Program-made: the position numbers and the translations under genes
Part shown: piece after piece, positions 25,260-32,845 of the stretch
How positions within the stretch are numbered: the first letter of the stretch is position 1
How the letters are laid out: each line of letters opens with the position of its first letter
Assembly (NCBI RefSeq): GCF_030733265.1
Contig: NZ_JASHJI010000005.1
Coordinates: 248,001-312,000 of the forward strand
Direction of reading: 5' to 3'
From: Roseibium sp. MMSF_3412
GTDB lineage: Bacteria > Pseudomonadota > Alphaproteobacteria > Rhizobiales > Stappiaceae
DNA: 64,000 bases
Notes under the pieces: generated by a model
Told to the model about the DNA's origin: nothing
The model's input: only the letters and a program-made list of their open reading frames with translations
Database searches by the model: none

Positions 25260-25830
25260 GGCCCATCTCTTCCAGATCCTGATACCTGTCGCCGATCCGG
25301 TGAAAGGGCCGGCCACTTGTTGCCCCGCCAAGTACAACTGCGATCTCGTCCGCTCTCGGGGCGTCGGGAATGGCAAACTGTATGGTCAGGTAATGAGACC
25401 GGCGCCCGGCATCGTTCTTGTCCATCAGCGGAACCATGATCGGCGCATTGGCTGGGCCACGTGTGTTGGTGAACGCCAGATAGGATTTCGCCCCGACGGC
25501 CTGCCTGTAGTGGTTGCCGAACCGCAGTGTGTGGATCAGTCCGGACGCATGCTCCACCTCGCCGTCGAGGCCGACAACGGCAGCTTTTCCATAGGCTTCG
25601 ATCGCATCACCGTTTCCCGCAAGCTTGATCATTCTTTCGGTCATGAGTTCACCGAGTACCGGGCCGAAACGTCGGATCTCCGGCCCCAGATCGTCCACGT
25701 AGCGGCCGGCCCATGGATTTCGCACCACCGCAGCCACTGCAAACATGCGCCATGGAACATCCGCCTTTCGAAAGCCTTCGACGAACACTTCCTCGTCATA
25801 GGTCACGATTTTCCTGATCTCAGGATCCAT
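25231..25830 (-). CDS. DUF1185 (amino-acid-synthesis family) protein
   Basis: A 199-aa protein of the PF06684 amino-acid-synthesis/DUF1185 family, seen from MDPEIRKIVTYDEEVFVEG, AVVRNPWAGRYVDDLGPEI and GLDGEVEHASGLIHTLRFGNHYR. Its reaction is not established as far as I know. It is the first gene of the operon and overlaps the hydrolase. Co-occurrence with a monooxygenase/reductase pair suggests a hydrolytic or isomerising step on a small N-containing compound. The start at 25830 has GGTGGA upstream; 25896 is a weaker in-frame alternative. Confidence 0.78.
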   Translation of the reverse strand: MDPEIRKIVTYDEEVFVEGFRKADVPWRMFAVAAVVRNPWAGRYVDDLGPEIRRFGPVLGELMTERMIKLAGNGDAIEAYGKAAVVGLDGEVEHASGLIHTLRFGNHYRQAVGAKSYLAFTNTRGPANAPIMVPLMDKNDAGRRSHYLTIQFAIPDAPRADEIAVVLGGATSGRPFHRIGDRYQDLEEMGHDLDNPAAV

Positions 25831-25919
25831 TCCGTCCACCGAAGCCCCCTTCCAAATCATCCGGAACAGTATCGAGCGCCTTGACTTTTCCGACAAACGA
25901 ATGATTTTCAGTCTCAGAT

Positions 25920-25934
25920 ATTAGTCAGACTAAT
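25920..25934. promoter_or_regulatory. LysR-type operator between divergent genes
   Basis: ATTAGTCAGACTAAT is a near-perfect palindrome (7-bp arms, one central base) containing a T-N11-A core, the classic LTTR box. It sits 13 bp before the LysR start and about 90 bp before the divergent DUF1185 gene. It is therefore placed for autorepression of the regulator and activation of the catabolic operon. Confidence 0.6.
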
Positions 25935-25947
25935 AGGTAACTTGCTC

Positions 25948-26817
25948 ATGACGCCGGCATTGCCGCCTCTCAACTGGTTCCGCGCATTTGAGGCCGCAGC
26001 CAGAAATCTCAGCTTCACGGCAGCTGCCGGCGAAATCGGCATGACCCAGTCGGCTGTGAGCCAGCAGGTCAAATCGCTGGAGATGCGTCTCGGTGTCCCG
26101 CTCTTCGACCGCAAGGCACGAGGCCTTGCCCTCACCGATCATGGCCGCCGGCTACTCCCCCAGGTGGATGCAGCACTGGCAACCCTCACAGGCGCGACGG
26201 CCGCTTTCGCCACCGACCAGGCGACTGATTTGCTGACGGTCTCAGCATCGATCAGCGTCATCCAGTGGGTCATTGCTCCCGGACTGCCGGAGTTCACTGA
26301 AAGACATCCTGATATCGTCCTTCGCTTGATCGGCGCTGTCTGGCCTGACGAATTCACACAAACGGCCGCCGATGTTGAAATCCGCTTCGGCTCGCGCAAA
26401 CAGGCAGGTTCCGACGCCGAATTGCTGGGCACGGACAGATTGATTGCCTTGAAGTCTCCCGCACTTGAAGGAAAACTCGAGGACCTGCCGCTGATCGAGG
26501 CTGTTGGAACTTCTGACGGCTGGAAACCGTGGGCGCAGGTGGCGGGTATTGCGCCGCTTTCACCAAGTCTCTTTGTGGATTCGTACGGCCCCGCATTGCA
26601 GATGGCCATTCATGGCAACGGTGTTTGCCTGGTTCATGAACACCTCGCCACCGCACCCCGCCGGCAAGGCCTGATCACGCCAGCGCACGAGGCTTCGCTG
26701 ACCGCGAACGAAAACTACTATCTCTCAATGAAGTCGAAAACGGCGGCGGCAGTCGCCTTCAGGAACTGGATCGTTGCTTCCGTTTGCGCGGCCGACACTC
26801 CGGACAAAATCGGTTAA
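25948..26817 (+). CDS. LysR-family regulator (GcvA-like)
   Basis: A 289-aa LTTR. The N-terminal HTH is GcvA-type: PPLNWFRAFEAAARNLSFTAAAGEIGMTQ, then SAVSQQVKSLEMRLGVPLFDR. A type-2 periplasmic-binding-like effector domain follows (LLTVSASISVIQWVIAPGLPEF). The ATG at 25948 has AGGTAA 7 nt upstream; a TTG at 25942 is less likely. Divergent transcription and the T-N11-A palindrome in the gap imply control of the DUF1185-to-ALDH operon. Confidence 0.87.
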   Translation: MTPALPPLNWFRAFEAAARNLSFTAAAGEIGMTQSAVSQQVKSLEMRLGVPLFDRKARGLALTDHGRRLLPQVDAALATLTGATAAFATDQATDLLTVSASISVIQWVIAPGLPEFTERHPDIVLRLIGAVWPDEFTQTAADVEIRFGSRKQAGSDAELLGTDRLIALKSPALEGKLEDLPLIEAVGTSDGWKPWAQVAGIAPLSPSLFVDSYGPALQMAIHGNGVCLVHEHLATAPRRQGLITPAHEASLTANENYYLSMKSKTAAAVAFRNWIVASVCAADTPDKIG

Positions 26818-26880
26818 GGTGCGAAACTTCAACCGGGAAACCATGTGAGCCTTCCCGGTTAGATCGAAAACCTGCATAGG

Positions 26881-27255
26881 TCAGGTGCCACCCTCAAGTT
26901 TTCGCGCAATCTGTTTCAGGACCACCCGGTTCCGGCTTGTCACGGTGGATCTTTTCCAGCCGTATTTTTCACATGTCCGGCTGAAGGGGCCACCACCCGC
27001 CTTGCACATGATTTCGAACTGCAAGGCTCGTCGGCTGTCCGGGTCTTCAACCAGGGCAAACCAGGTCAGCGCCTCCTCCGCATCTGAAATCTGCCGGGGA
27101 GCAAACGTTCTCCTGCGCCTGGCAATCTTGCGCCGGAAATCAGGCCATGCGGACAGAACGGACCGGGGACCATCGCCTTTGCCTGTGCTGGCCACGACGA
27201 CAAAGGCCTCAATCAGTCGGGACATGATCTCCTTGCTGTCCAGCATGCCGCTCAT
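26881..27255 (-). CDS. DUF6362-like phage-associated protein
   Basis: A 124-aa basic protein with an Arg-rich segment (WPDFRRKIARRRRTF), an acidic helix (ISDAEEALTWFALVEDPDSRRALQFEIMC) and a predicted C-terminal HTH-like region (SRTCEKYGWKRSTVTSRNRVVLKQIA). It resembles DUF6362 proteins found in alphaproteobacterial phages and islands; that link is from memory. The ATG at 27255 has AAAGGA 8 nt upstream, better than 27273. It is the distal gene of the repressor-associated set; function unknown, possibly DNA binding. Confidence 0.65.
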   Translation of the reverse strand: MSGMLDSKEIMSRLIEAFVVVASTGKGDGPRSVLSAWPDFRRKIARRRRTFAPRQISDAEEALTWFALVEDPDSRRALQFEIMCKAGGGPFSRTCEKYGWKRSTVTSRNRVVLKQIARKLEGGT

Positions 27256-27343
27256 CTTGTCGTCCTTTCCCATGCCCTGAGATCAGGAAACTCCAGATGA
27301 CGGCCTCCGACAGGCATTGGGAAAGTACTGTGTTGCAGATCCC

Positions 27344-27535
27344 CTATAACCGGGGTTGAAGCTTTTGCTCTGCGTCGCGGCCTTGCTCCTGTGCCTTTTG
27401 AAACCCCTGCATCCAACATCCAAAATAGTCGGCTTCGCGCGGATAAGGATTGTCGGATTGCGACTTGCCTTTTCCGTAAGCCTGAAAGCCCCGCTCGAAA
27501 GCGTGAACCTGCGCCTTTGTCTGATAAACACCCAT
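27344..27535 (-). CDS. Rmf-like small protein
   Basis: A 63-aa basic protein with the ribosome-modulation-factor pattern: A-F-x-x-G-F-x-A-Y-x-x-G, then N-P-Y and Y-F-G-C-W-x-x-G-F. Rmf proteins bind 70S ribosomes and promote 100S dimers, but many short Rmf-pattern proteins occur in phage and island contexts with no test of function. The ATG at 27535 follows GGTGGGG at short spacing; a TTG at 27547 is an alternative. It lies between the DUF6362-like gene and two small hypothetical genes. Confidence 0.6.
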   Translation of the reverse strand: MGVYQTKAQVHAFERGFQAYGKGKSQSDNPYPREADYFGCWMQGFQKAQEQGRDAEQKLQPRL

Positions 27536-27697
27536 TTGCCCCACCAAGCTTTATCGAACTCCGCCCGATTACACCGCCCAGCCTGTGTTTCGCCCCTGCA
27601 ACGCGCCACACGATTGACGCGCATCGCCACAGTCTTTCTACACACTCAATGATTGCTGAGGCGAGTGTAATCAACTCGAACTTCAAGGCAAGCATGC

Positions 27698-28114
27698 TCA
27701 AGCGACTTTCCCCGGTAAAATTGCTGATACAGAACCGTCCAACTCATGCGCGAGAAGAACGGCCAGTGTGATTGTTGGCGCGCTCGGATTAATGTCCTTG
27801 GCCCGTTCCAGCATTTCATCGAGCCTCAGCAGATCGAACTGGGAGACGAAAGCAGGGTGTTCGACGAGTTCCGGCTTGTTCAATACAAGCCATGAGACCG
27901 CCGAAAGAACATGGGACGACCAGTTTCCGCGGTTGACCGGCGTATTGATCAGGCCAAAAACAAGCCGCAAATGCCCCGGCCCATGTTTCTTGAGCAGCGC
28001 CTGGCAGGTACCACGGGCCTTGCTTTGATTTCGCCCGTCGATGCGCCTGGCCGGCGCCACGAAGTGAATGCCGTACTCGGCTGCGAGCTTGTCCAGGTAA
28101 CCGCCTGACACCAT
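27698..28114 (-). CDS. Hypothetical protein of the S24-repressor locus
   Basis: A 138-aa soluble protein not recognised. It opens MVSGGYLDKLAAEYGIHFVAPARRIDGRNQ in short fragments, has a Trp/Leu-rich middle (SAVSWLVLNKPELV) and an acidic helix (DLLRLDEMLERAKDIN). The ATG at 28114 shares its A with the upstream stop (TGATG) and has GGAGG 6 nt upstream, so it is coupled to the preceding gene. It belongs to the phage-like set under the S24 repressor. Confidence 0.6.
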   Translation of the reverse strand: MVSGGYLDKLAAEYGIHFVAPARRIDGRNQSKARGTCQALLKKHGPGHLRLVFGLINTPVNRGNWSSHVLSAVSWLVLNKPELVEHPAFVSQFDLLRLDEMLERAKDINPSAPTITLAVLLAHELDGSVSAILPGKVA

Positions 28115-28467
28115 CAACACTCCTCCGACGTTTTGGTCTTCTTCTTGAGAGCGGCGAAGGATGCCTCCGCCTGTTCCCGTGCACTCAAACGCAAATGTTC
28201 ATGTTTTGTTCTCATAATTCTACTGACAGCAGGGTTTCCGGTTGACGACCTGCCTTGCTGCGAAGTCCGGCCCTGCCCTTTCGTCCCGGGATGTTCGTTT
28301 GGCTTCACCTGCGATCTCAGGCATTTCAGCTCAAGCGTCAGCAGCCGGGTTCTCGCCTTTTCAAGCGCATATTCGTCTTCCAGGCGCGCGCACGGCCTTT
28401 CGGCGCGCAGGCGGAAATGCGCCACCCGGTCTCTTGCCTGTTCAATCTGTTCCTTGAGTCCGTCCAC
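28114..28467 (-). CDS. Hypothetical coiled protein, first gene of the repressed operon
   Basis: About 117 aa, helical and highly charged (GLKEQIEQARDRVAHFRLRAERPC; YALEKARTRLLTLELKCLRSQ), with a Gly/Ser/Gln-rich middle and a Lys-rich tail. It may be a small DNA-binding or coiled-coil protein; family unknown. The frame is open to an ATG at 28569, but that lies upstream of the inferred -35/-10 (TTGACA at 28557-28552, TACAGA at 28534-28529) and has no ribosome site. The GTG at 28467 follows AAAGGGTAGG and is preferred. Confidence 0.55.
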   Translation of the reverse strand: MDGLKEQIEQARDRVAHFRLRAERPCARLEDEYALEKARTRLLTLELKCLRSQVKPNEHPGTKGQGRTSQQGRSSTGNPAVSRIMRTKHEHLRLSAREQAEASFAALKKKTKTSEEC

Positions 28468-28528
28468 CAAACCTACCCTTTCCAGTTCTGAACTGACCAA
28501 CTTCAGCGCCAACCAGGCGCAGATATTA

Positions 28529-28557
28529 TCTGTACGCAAAACGCGTATACTTGTCAA
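28529..28557 (-). promoter_or_regulatory. Promoter with embedded repressor operator
   Basis: On the minus strand, TTGACA (28557-28552) is followed after 17 bp by TACAGA (28534-28529). The spacer contains the 15-bp inverted repeat TACGCAAAACGCGTA (28533-28547 on the plus strand). A repressor bound here would block RNA polymerase on the leftward operon and also sits about 70 bp upstream of the repressor gene itself, as in lambda-like switches. Confidence 0.6.
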
Positions 28558-28615
28558 CGCAGTTTTCATACGCTAAAAGGAAATTCAATCCGACAGACAT
28601 CACGGCACCGGCACC

Positions 28616-29341
28616 ATGGATCAATCTGCGACGAGCCTCCACGACAAGCTCCGGCAACTGAAGGAAAGGTCCGGCCTTTCCCTTCGTGCAATTGCAAGAG
28701 AAATGGGATATTCGCAGGCCTCTTCCATTCAGCGCTACTTCTCAGCCGACTATCCGGAAACGGGTCTTCCCGCGAATTTCATCAGCAAACTTCTGGCAGT
28801 CCTTCCCGGAAAGGGTGAACCAGCCATCACCCGCGATGAAATCCTCGCCCTGGCTGACGGTTCTGTCGCCGAGATCCAGAAGAAGATCCCGGATCTGCCC
28901 AAATCCGGCGTGCCGATTGTCGGTGAAGTCGCCGCGGGACTCTGGATGGAAGCCGCGCTTTTTGAAGCCGAAAATTCAATAGAATCAACAGTATCATACG
29001 ATATTCGTTTCCCTGCACAGGCCCAGTATGTCGTTCGGGTGCGCGGAGAGTCCCTGAACAGGATTGCCGGCAACGGCGACCTGCTTTTGTGCGTCGATTA
29101 TCTCGCAGCCGGCATTGAACTGAAGGAAAACGATCTGGTGCTCGTTGAACGCTCAAGGGACGAAGGCATGACAATCGAGCGCACAGCCAAACGCCTCGTC
29201 AACCTGAATGGCCAGTCCGAACTCATGCCTGAGTCGGATGACCCGCGATTCCAGGAAACCATTGTCTACCGCGAGGGCGATGCCGACCACACCGAAGTCA
29301 AGATCAAGGCAAAAATCGTTATGGTGTTCAAACCTCTTTGA
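28616..29341 (+). CDS. CI/LexA-like repressor with S24 self-cleavage domain
   Basis: A 241-aa phage-type repressor. N-terminal HTH: KLRQLKERSGLSLRAIAREM, then GYSQASSIQRYFS (residues 11-44). The C-terminal S24/LexA-like domain has a candidate cleavage site Ala107-Gly108 (GEVAAGLW), the nucleophile-type Ser146 in VRGESLNRI and the general-base-type Lys192 in ERTAKRLVN. This suggests RecA-stimulated autocleavage on DNA damage, as for lambda CI. Three TACG-N-CGTA-type palindromes flank the gene, one in the divergent promoter and two downstream. No integrase or structural prophage genes lie nearby. Confidence 0.85.
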   Translation: MDQSATSLHDKLRQLKERSGLSLRAIAREMGYSQASSIQRYFSADYPETGLPANFISKLLAVLPGKGEPAITRDEILALADGSVAEIQKKIPDLPKSGVPIVGEVAAGLWMEAALFEAENSIESTVSYDIRFPAQAQYVVRVRGESLNRIAGNGDLLLCVDYLAAGIELKENDLVLVERSRDEGMTIERTAKRLVNLNGQSELMPESDDPRFQETIVYREGDADHTEVKIKAKIVMVFKPL

Positions 29342-29407
29342 CGCGGATCGGCACACGTCCGCGCAGCCTGCACCGCTTGAGATCGCTGTTCAATTCGCAC
29401 AACGACC

Positions 29408-29423
29408 GTACGTTTTTGCGTAC
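29408..29423. promoter_or_regulatory. Operator-like palindrome GTACG-N6-CGTAC
   Basis: GTACGTTTTTGCGTAC resembles the 15-bp site in the leftward promoter (same TACG and CGTA arms, spacer one base shorter). It is the first of two sites between the repressor and the small gene at 29496. Confidence 0.5.
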
Positions 29424-29448
29424 ATATTTCTTCGTAAAGCTTGTTTTG

Positions 29449-29463
29449 TACGTAAAATGCGTA
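29449..29463. promoter_or_regulatory. Repressor operator in the promoter of the 29496 gene
   Basis: TACGTAAAATGCGTA matches the site at 28533-28547 in 13 of 15 positions. It lies just before a TATAAA (29462-29467) with TTGTTT at 29441, so it overlaps a plausible promoter for the next gene. The pairing of matching palindromes on both sides of the repressor gene supports a shared regulator. Confidence 0.6.
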
Positions 29464-29495
29464 TAAATTGGATCGAGTTTTGAAGGAGGTGCTTG

Positions 29496-29819
29496 ATGAA
29501 ACCAAACCTGGATACATCCATTTTCTCGGTCATCTGTGAACTCGGGAACTGCCTTTATACGCCCGAGTTCGAGCTGAGCGACATGCGCAAGCATAAGCTC
29601 GTTGAAGACATCAGGAACGGGCAACTCGAACAAGTGAGGGCGGTGCTGGAATTCAACCCCGCAGAGGGCTGGTGCTGCGACATCACCGAGGACGTGATAA
29701 GCGAAGCTTTTCCTGACCGGCAAGACCCGAACTCGAACGCCCCGGAAAACTGGTCCGATTATGGCGCTGAACGCATCGACAGCAGGCGCGCCGGCGTTAC
29801 CGTGCGTGTCGCCGCATAG
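29496..29819 (+). CDS. Hypothetical protein, candidate S24-repressor target
   Basis: A 107-aa protein with a perfect AAGGAGG site 6 nt before ATG 29496. The sequence is acidic and Cys-containing (SVICELGNCLYTPEFEL; EGWCCDITEDVI) with a helix (KLVEDIRNGQLEQVRAVLEF), and no family is recognised. It lies downstream of two repressor-type palindromes and would be induced if the repressor is inactivated. Whether it is an antirepressor, toxin or stress effector is not visible. Confidence 0.6.
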   Translation: MKPNLDTSIFSVICELGNCLYTPEFELSDMRKHKLVEDIRNGQLEQVRAVLEFNPAEGWCCDITEDVISEAFPDRQDPNSNAPENWSDYGAERIDSRRAGVTVRVAA

Positions 29820-29859
29820 CCCGGCAGGCCAGGCTGTAGGTTACACGAAGGAGATGAGG

Positions 29860-30627
29860 TCAGACCAGCTTGAGCACAGCCGCCCTCGCATCCGCAAGCT
29901 GATCCGCGAGGCTCTCCTTCAGGGCGCCAAACCGGTGCGAGGGCACCGGCACCGAGATCGCATAGGTCAGCCCGACCGGATCCTGAAAGGCAAAGCCCGC
30001 GGCCGAAATGCCCTGGGTATGTTCATCCAGGTCCCACGCAATCCCCGTCTTTCGAATGTCTTCGATTTCTCGCAGAAAGTCGGACAGGGGCCGCTGGCTT
30101 TCACCGCCGCCCTTCAGCTCCCGGCTGGCAATCGCCGCAACGCGGTCATCTTCGAACAGGGAGAGCGCGGCCTTGCCGTTGGCCGTGTCCGTCATCGGAA
30201 AGACCTCGCCGACCGCGGAAACCGTTCGAAGGCGATGTGTGCCGACAACCTGGTCGAGAAACACCATGTGCTCGTCGCGAAACACCGCAAGATCCACCGT
30301 CTCTTTCGTGCGCCTGGCAAGATCGGTCAGAACCGGATGAACGAGTTCCGTCATGTTCACCCGCCCAGCGGCGGCCAGGGACTGGATTTCCGAGCCGAGA
30401 CGAAGCCCGCCCTCGGCGGATGAGGACATGACAAGGCGTTCGGACAGCAGTGCGTTGACGATCCTCTGTACCGTAGAGCGGGGCAGCCGTACGCGTTCAG
30501 CAATTTGACCAAGACTGAGGCCGCTATTGTCGTTTTTCAGGACACGCAGAATTTCAGCCGCGCGGGATATGACTTGTACACCCTGATTTGATTGGACTTT
30601 TTTCTCAGAATCCATCGCCAAAACCAT
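29860..30627 (-). CDS. IclR-family transcriptional regulator
   Basis: A 255-aa IclR regulator: HTH in LSLGQIAERVRLPRSTVQRIVNAL and an effector domain with TVDLAVFRDEHMVFLDQVVG, LRTVSAVGEVFPMTDTANGKAALS and YAISVPVPSHRF. IclR proteins bind small organic acids and usually repress or activate a neighbouring catabolic operon. The ATG at 30627 has AGAGGG upstream; the frame is open to 30741. It is divergent from the hydrolase-to-BKACE operon and is the obvious regulator. Confidence 0.85.
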   Translation of the reverse strand: MVLAMDSEKKVQSNQGVQVISRAAEILRVLKNDNSGLSLGQIAERVRLPRSTVQRIVNALLSERLVMSSSAEGGLRLGSEIQSLAAAGRVNMTELVHPVLTDLARRTKETVDLAVFRDEHMVFLDQVVGTHRLRTVSAVGEVFPMTDTANGKAALSLFEDDRVAAIASRELKGGGESQRPLSDFLREIEDIRKTGIAWDLDEHTQGISAAGFAFQDPVGLTYAISVPVPSHRFGALKESLADQLADARAAVLKLV

Positions 30628-30759
30628 TTTCTGCCCTCTTTGACCCACCGCTGGATTCGCCTTTTGCATAGCGCTGATCGCAGCATATAGGTCAAATTTT
30701 CCTTCGTGTCGAGATTCACTCTTGACCACATTACGATGCATCTGTACCGTTTAGCAATA

Positions 30760-30772
30760 CAGTGATACACTG
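30760..30772. promoter_or_regulatory. Palindrome in the IclR/catabolic-operon intergenic region
   Basis: CAGTGATACACTG (5-bp arms, 3-bp centre) lies 19 bp before the first gene of the operon. A looser CTGTA...TACAG repeat overlaps it (30742-30762). Position between the divergent genes makes it a plausible IclR operator. Confidence 0.4.
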
Positions 30773-30791
30773 ACTGACGGGAGGAACACAT

Positions 30792-31631
30792 ATGTCAGTG
30801 ACTATTCGCGGCATCGAATTTCAGGACAATCTGAACAACGATATGGGCGTGGAATTCTACAACCTGTCCCACCGCTACGGTTTCCAGTGCCCGAACTGGC
30901 CCTACTTCCAGGACGTTCAGATCGACCGGAAGCACTACATGGCAAAATCCGGCGTGCTTTCGCAGACGATCACGACAACCATGCATGTCACCACGCATAT
31001 CGATGCGCCGGCCCATGTGGTTCAGGGCACGCCCTTCATCGACGAGGTTCCGCTGCCCCATTTCTTCGGGTCCGGCCTGGTGGTCTCCGTTCCGAAGCAG
31101 AAATGGGAACAGATCACGGCTGACGATCTCGAGAAGGCCTGCGGCCATGCCATCCGCAAGAACGATGTCCTGATCATCAACACCGGCTGGCACAAGCAGT
31201 ATGAAGACGGCGACTATTTCGCCTACTGTCCCGGCCTTGTGCCCTCCGCCGCCGACTGGATGGTTGAAAAGGGCGTCAAGGTTGTCGGACACGACACCCA
31301 GGCCAACGATCACCCGCTGGCAACCGCGATCGGCCCCCAGCGAAACGGCCCGATCCTGCCGCATCTGGAAGCCGAGTATCTTGAATGGTCCGGCGGTCGT
31401 GATTGGAAGGACGATTTCCCCGAATGGGAACCGGTCCACAACACGCTCTTTTCCAACGGCATCCTCGGGATTGAAAATGTCGGCGGAGACCTTGATGCGG
31501 TCACCGGCAAACGCTGCACCTTCGCGTTCTTCCCCTGGAACTGGGATCGGGGCGACGGTTGCATCATCCGTCTCGTTGCCATGATCGACCGCGGTCAGCA
31601 GTACCGTATCGAGCCGGGCGAAGACTTCTGA
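30792..31631 (+). CDS. Cyclase-family metal-dependent hydrolase
   Basis: A 279-aa protein of the cyclase/kynurenine-formamidase superfamily (PF04199 type). The metal-binding signature MHVTTHIDAPAH (His-x3-His-x-Asp-x3-His) is intact, and further motifs HDTQANDHP and ILGIENVGGDLD are visible. Family members hydrolyse amides or lactones. It is the first gene of the IclR-controlled operon, with GGGAGGA 6 nt before the ATG. It probably opens or hydrolyses the imported compound. Identity of substrate unknown. Confidence 0.8.
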   Translation: MSVTIRGIEFQDNLNNDMGVEFYNLSHRYGFQCPNWPYFQDVQIDRKHYMAKSGVLSQTITTTMHVTTHIDAPAHVVQGTPFIDEVPLPHFFGSGLVVSVPKQKWEQITADDLEKACGHAIRKNDVLIINTGWHKQYEDGDYFAYCPGLVPSAADWMVEKGVKVVGHDTQANDHPLATAIGPQRNGPILPHLEAEYLEWSGGRDWKDDFPEWEPVHNTLFSNGILGIENVGGDLDAVTGKRCTFAFFPWNWDRGDGCIIRLVAMIDRGQQYRIEPGEDF

Positions 31632-31694
31632 TCATCCGAAATTGAGGACCGCCGCTCCGGCGGCGGTCGCCTATGCCGCGTCTGGGAGGAAGCG

Positions 31695-32042
31695 ATGCAT
31701 GTGAAGCGTTTTGAAGACGCAAAGCCCTACGAGGCTCCCAACCACCACGGTGTTGTCGGCTTGCGCTTGCAAGGCTTTGAAGAAGGCGGACCTGAGAACC
31801 AGTGGCTCGGTCTGAGCCAGTTTCTCCCCGGAGGCGGAGCTGGCCCGGATTCCACCCCGTTCGAGAAGGTCTATGTCGTTCTGGACGGCGAAATGACGGT
31901 TCAGACCGGCGGGGCGACCACCGTCTTGAAGAAATACGACAGCTGCACGATTGCGCCTGGCGAAGTGCGCACGATCGAAAACCGATCAAACCATGTCTGC
32001 ACCATGCTTGTCGTCATTCCCTATCCGCCGGAGAAAAACTGA
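31695..32042 (+). CDS. Cupin-domain protein
   Basis: A 115-aa single-domain cupin: FEKVYVVLDGEMTVQTGG (motif 1 region) and CTIAPGEVRTIENRSNHVCTMLVV (motif 2). The usual metal-binding His set is only partly present (His in ENRSNHVC; the first motif has no HxH), so it may be a non-enzymatic binder or isomerase. GGGAGGA precedes the ATG, and the stop overlaps the SDR start (TGATG). Confidence 0.75.
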   Translation: MHVKRFEDAKPYEAPNHHGVVGLRLQGFEEGGPENQWLGLSQFLPGGGAGPDSTPFEKVYVVLDGEMTVQTGGATTVLKKYDSCTIAPGEVRTIENRSNHVCTMLVVIPYPPEKN

Positions 32043-32842
32043 TGGCCGACGTCTGGACCCATCCGCTCGAACTTTTCGACATCAAGGGCAAGGTTGCACT
32101 CGTCACCGGGGCAACGGGCGCATTCGGCGCCGTGGCGGCGAACGCGCTGGCCGGTGCCGGTTGTGACCTCATCCTGGCCGCCGGAAACGGTGAAGCTCTT
32201 GAGAAAGTTGCCGAAGAGTGCCGCGCCAAGGGAGCGGCTGTTGAAACGGTCAACAAGCGCCCATCCGATGCGGCGACCTGCGAGGAGATGGTTGAGAACT
32301 GCGTTACGCACCATGGCTCCCTCGACATTCTGGTCGTCGCCTCCGGCATGAACAAGGTTGCCAAGATCAATGATCTTGCGCCGGAAGACTTCTCCAATGT
32401 GATGGAAGCGAATGTCACCCAGTCCTGGCTTCTCGCCCGCGCCGCGACCGCGCAGATGATGAAGCAATCCCAGGGCGGCAAGATTGTGTTGGTCTCCTCG
32501 GCCCGCGGTCTCCTCGGGCACCCGGCGGGCTACACCGCATACTGCGCGTCAAAGGCGGCGGTCGATGGCATCACCAAGGCGCTCGGATGCGAATTGGGAG
32601 CGGACAACATCACCGTCAACGCGATTGCGCCCACGGTGTTCCGGTCTCCCTTGACCTCCTGGATGTTCGAGGACGACGAACTCGCGAAAGGGTTCAGGGA
32701 CGGTTTTTTGGCACGCGTGCCAAAGGCAAGACTTGGCGAACCGGAAGATCTGATCGGTCCGCTCCTGTTTCTGTCCTCGAAAGCGTCCGACTTCTATACC
32801 GGACATATTCTTTATGCCGATGGCGGCTACACGGCGGGTTAG
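32042..32842 (+). CDS. Short-chain dehydrogenase/reductase
   Basis: A 266-aa classical SDR: TGATGAFG cofactor loop, LVVASGMNK (NNAG position modified to ASG), catalytic Ser in VLVSSARGLLG, YTAYCASKAA (Tyr-x3-Lys), and AIAPTVFRSPLT after it. It oxidises a secondary alcohol or reduces a ketone with NAD(P). The start at 32042 overlaps the cupin stop. It may act with the next gene, a second dehydrogenase, on different chiral forms of one substrate; that is inference. Confidence 0.85.
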   Translation: MADVWTHPLELFDIKGKVALVTGATGAFGAVAANALAGAGCDLILAAGNGEALEKVAEECRAKGAAVETVNKRPSDAATCEEMVENCVTHHGSLDILVVASGMNKVAKINDLAPEDFSNVMEANVTQSWLLARAATAQMMKQSQGGKIVLVSSARGLLGHPAGYTAYCASKAAVDGITKALGCELGADNITVNAIAPTVFRSPLTSWMFEDDELAKGFRDGFLARVPKARLGEPEDLIGPLLFLSSKASDFYTGHILYADGGYTAG

Positions 32843-32845
32843 GCG

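Noticed and set aside
21044..25830. Calling the operon a pyrimidine Rut pathway outright
   Set aside because: RutB, RutC, RutE and RutG counterparts are absent and DUF1185 has no Rut role; only architecture is similar.
27283..27701. Overlapping minus-strand frames around the Rmf-like gene
   Set aside because: The Rmf-pattern frame 27344-27535 is the only one with a protein family signature; the others are out-of-phase readings.
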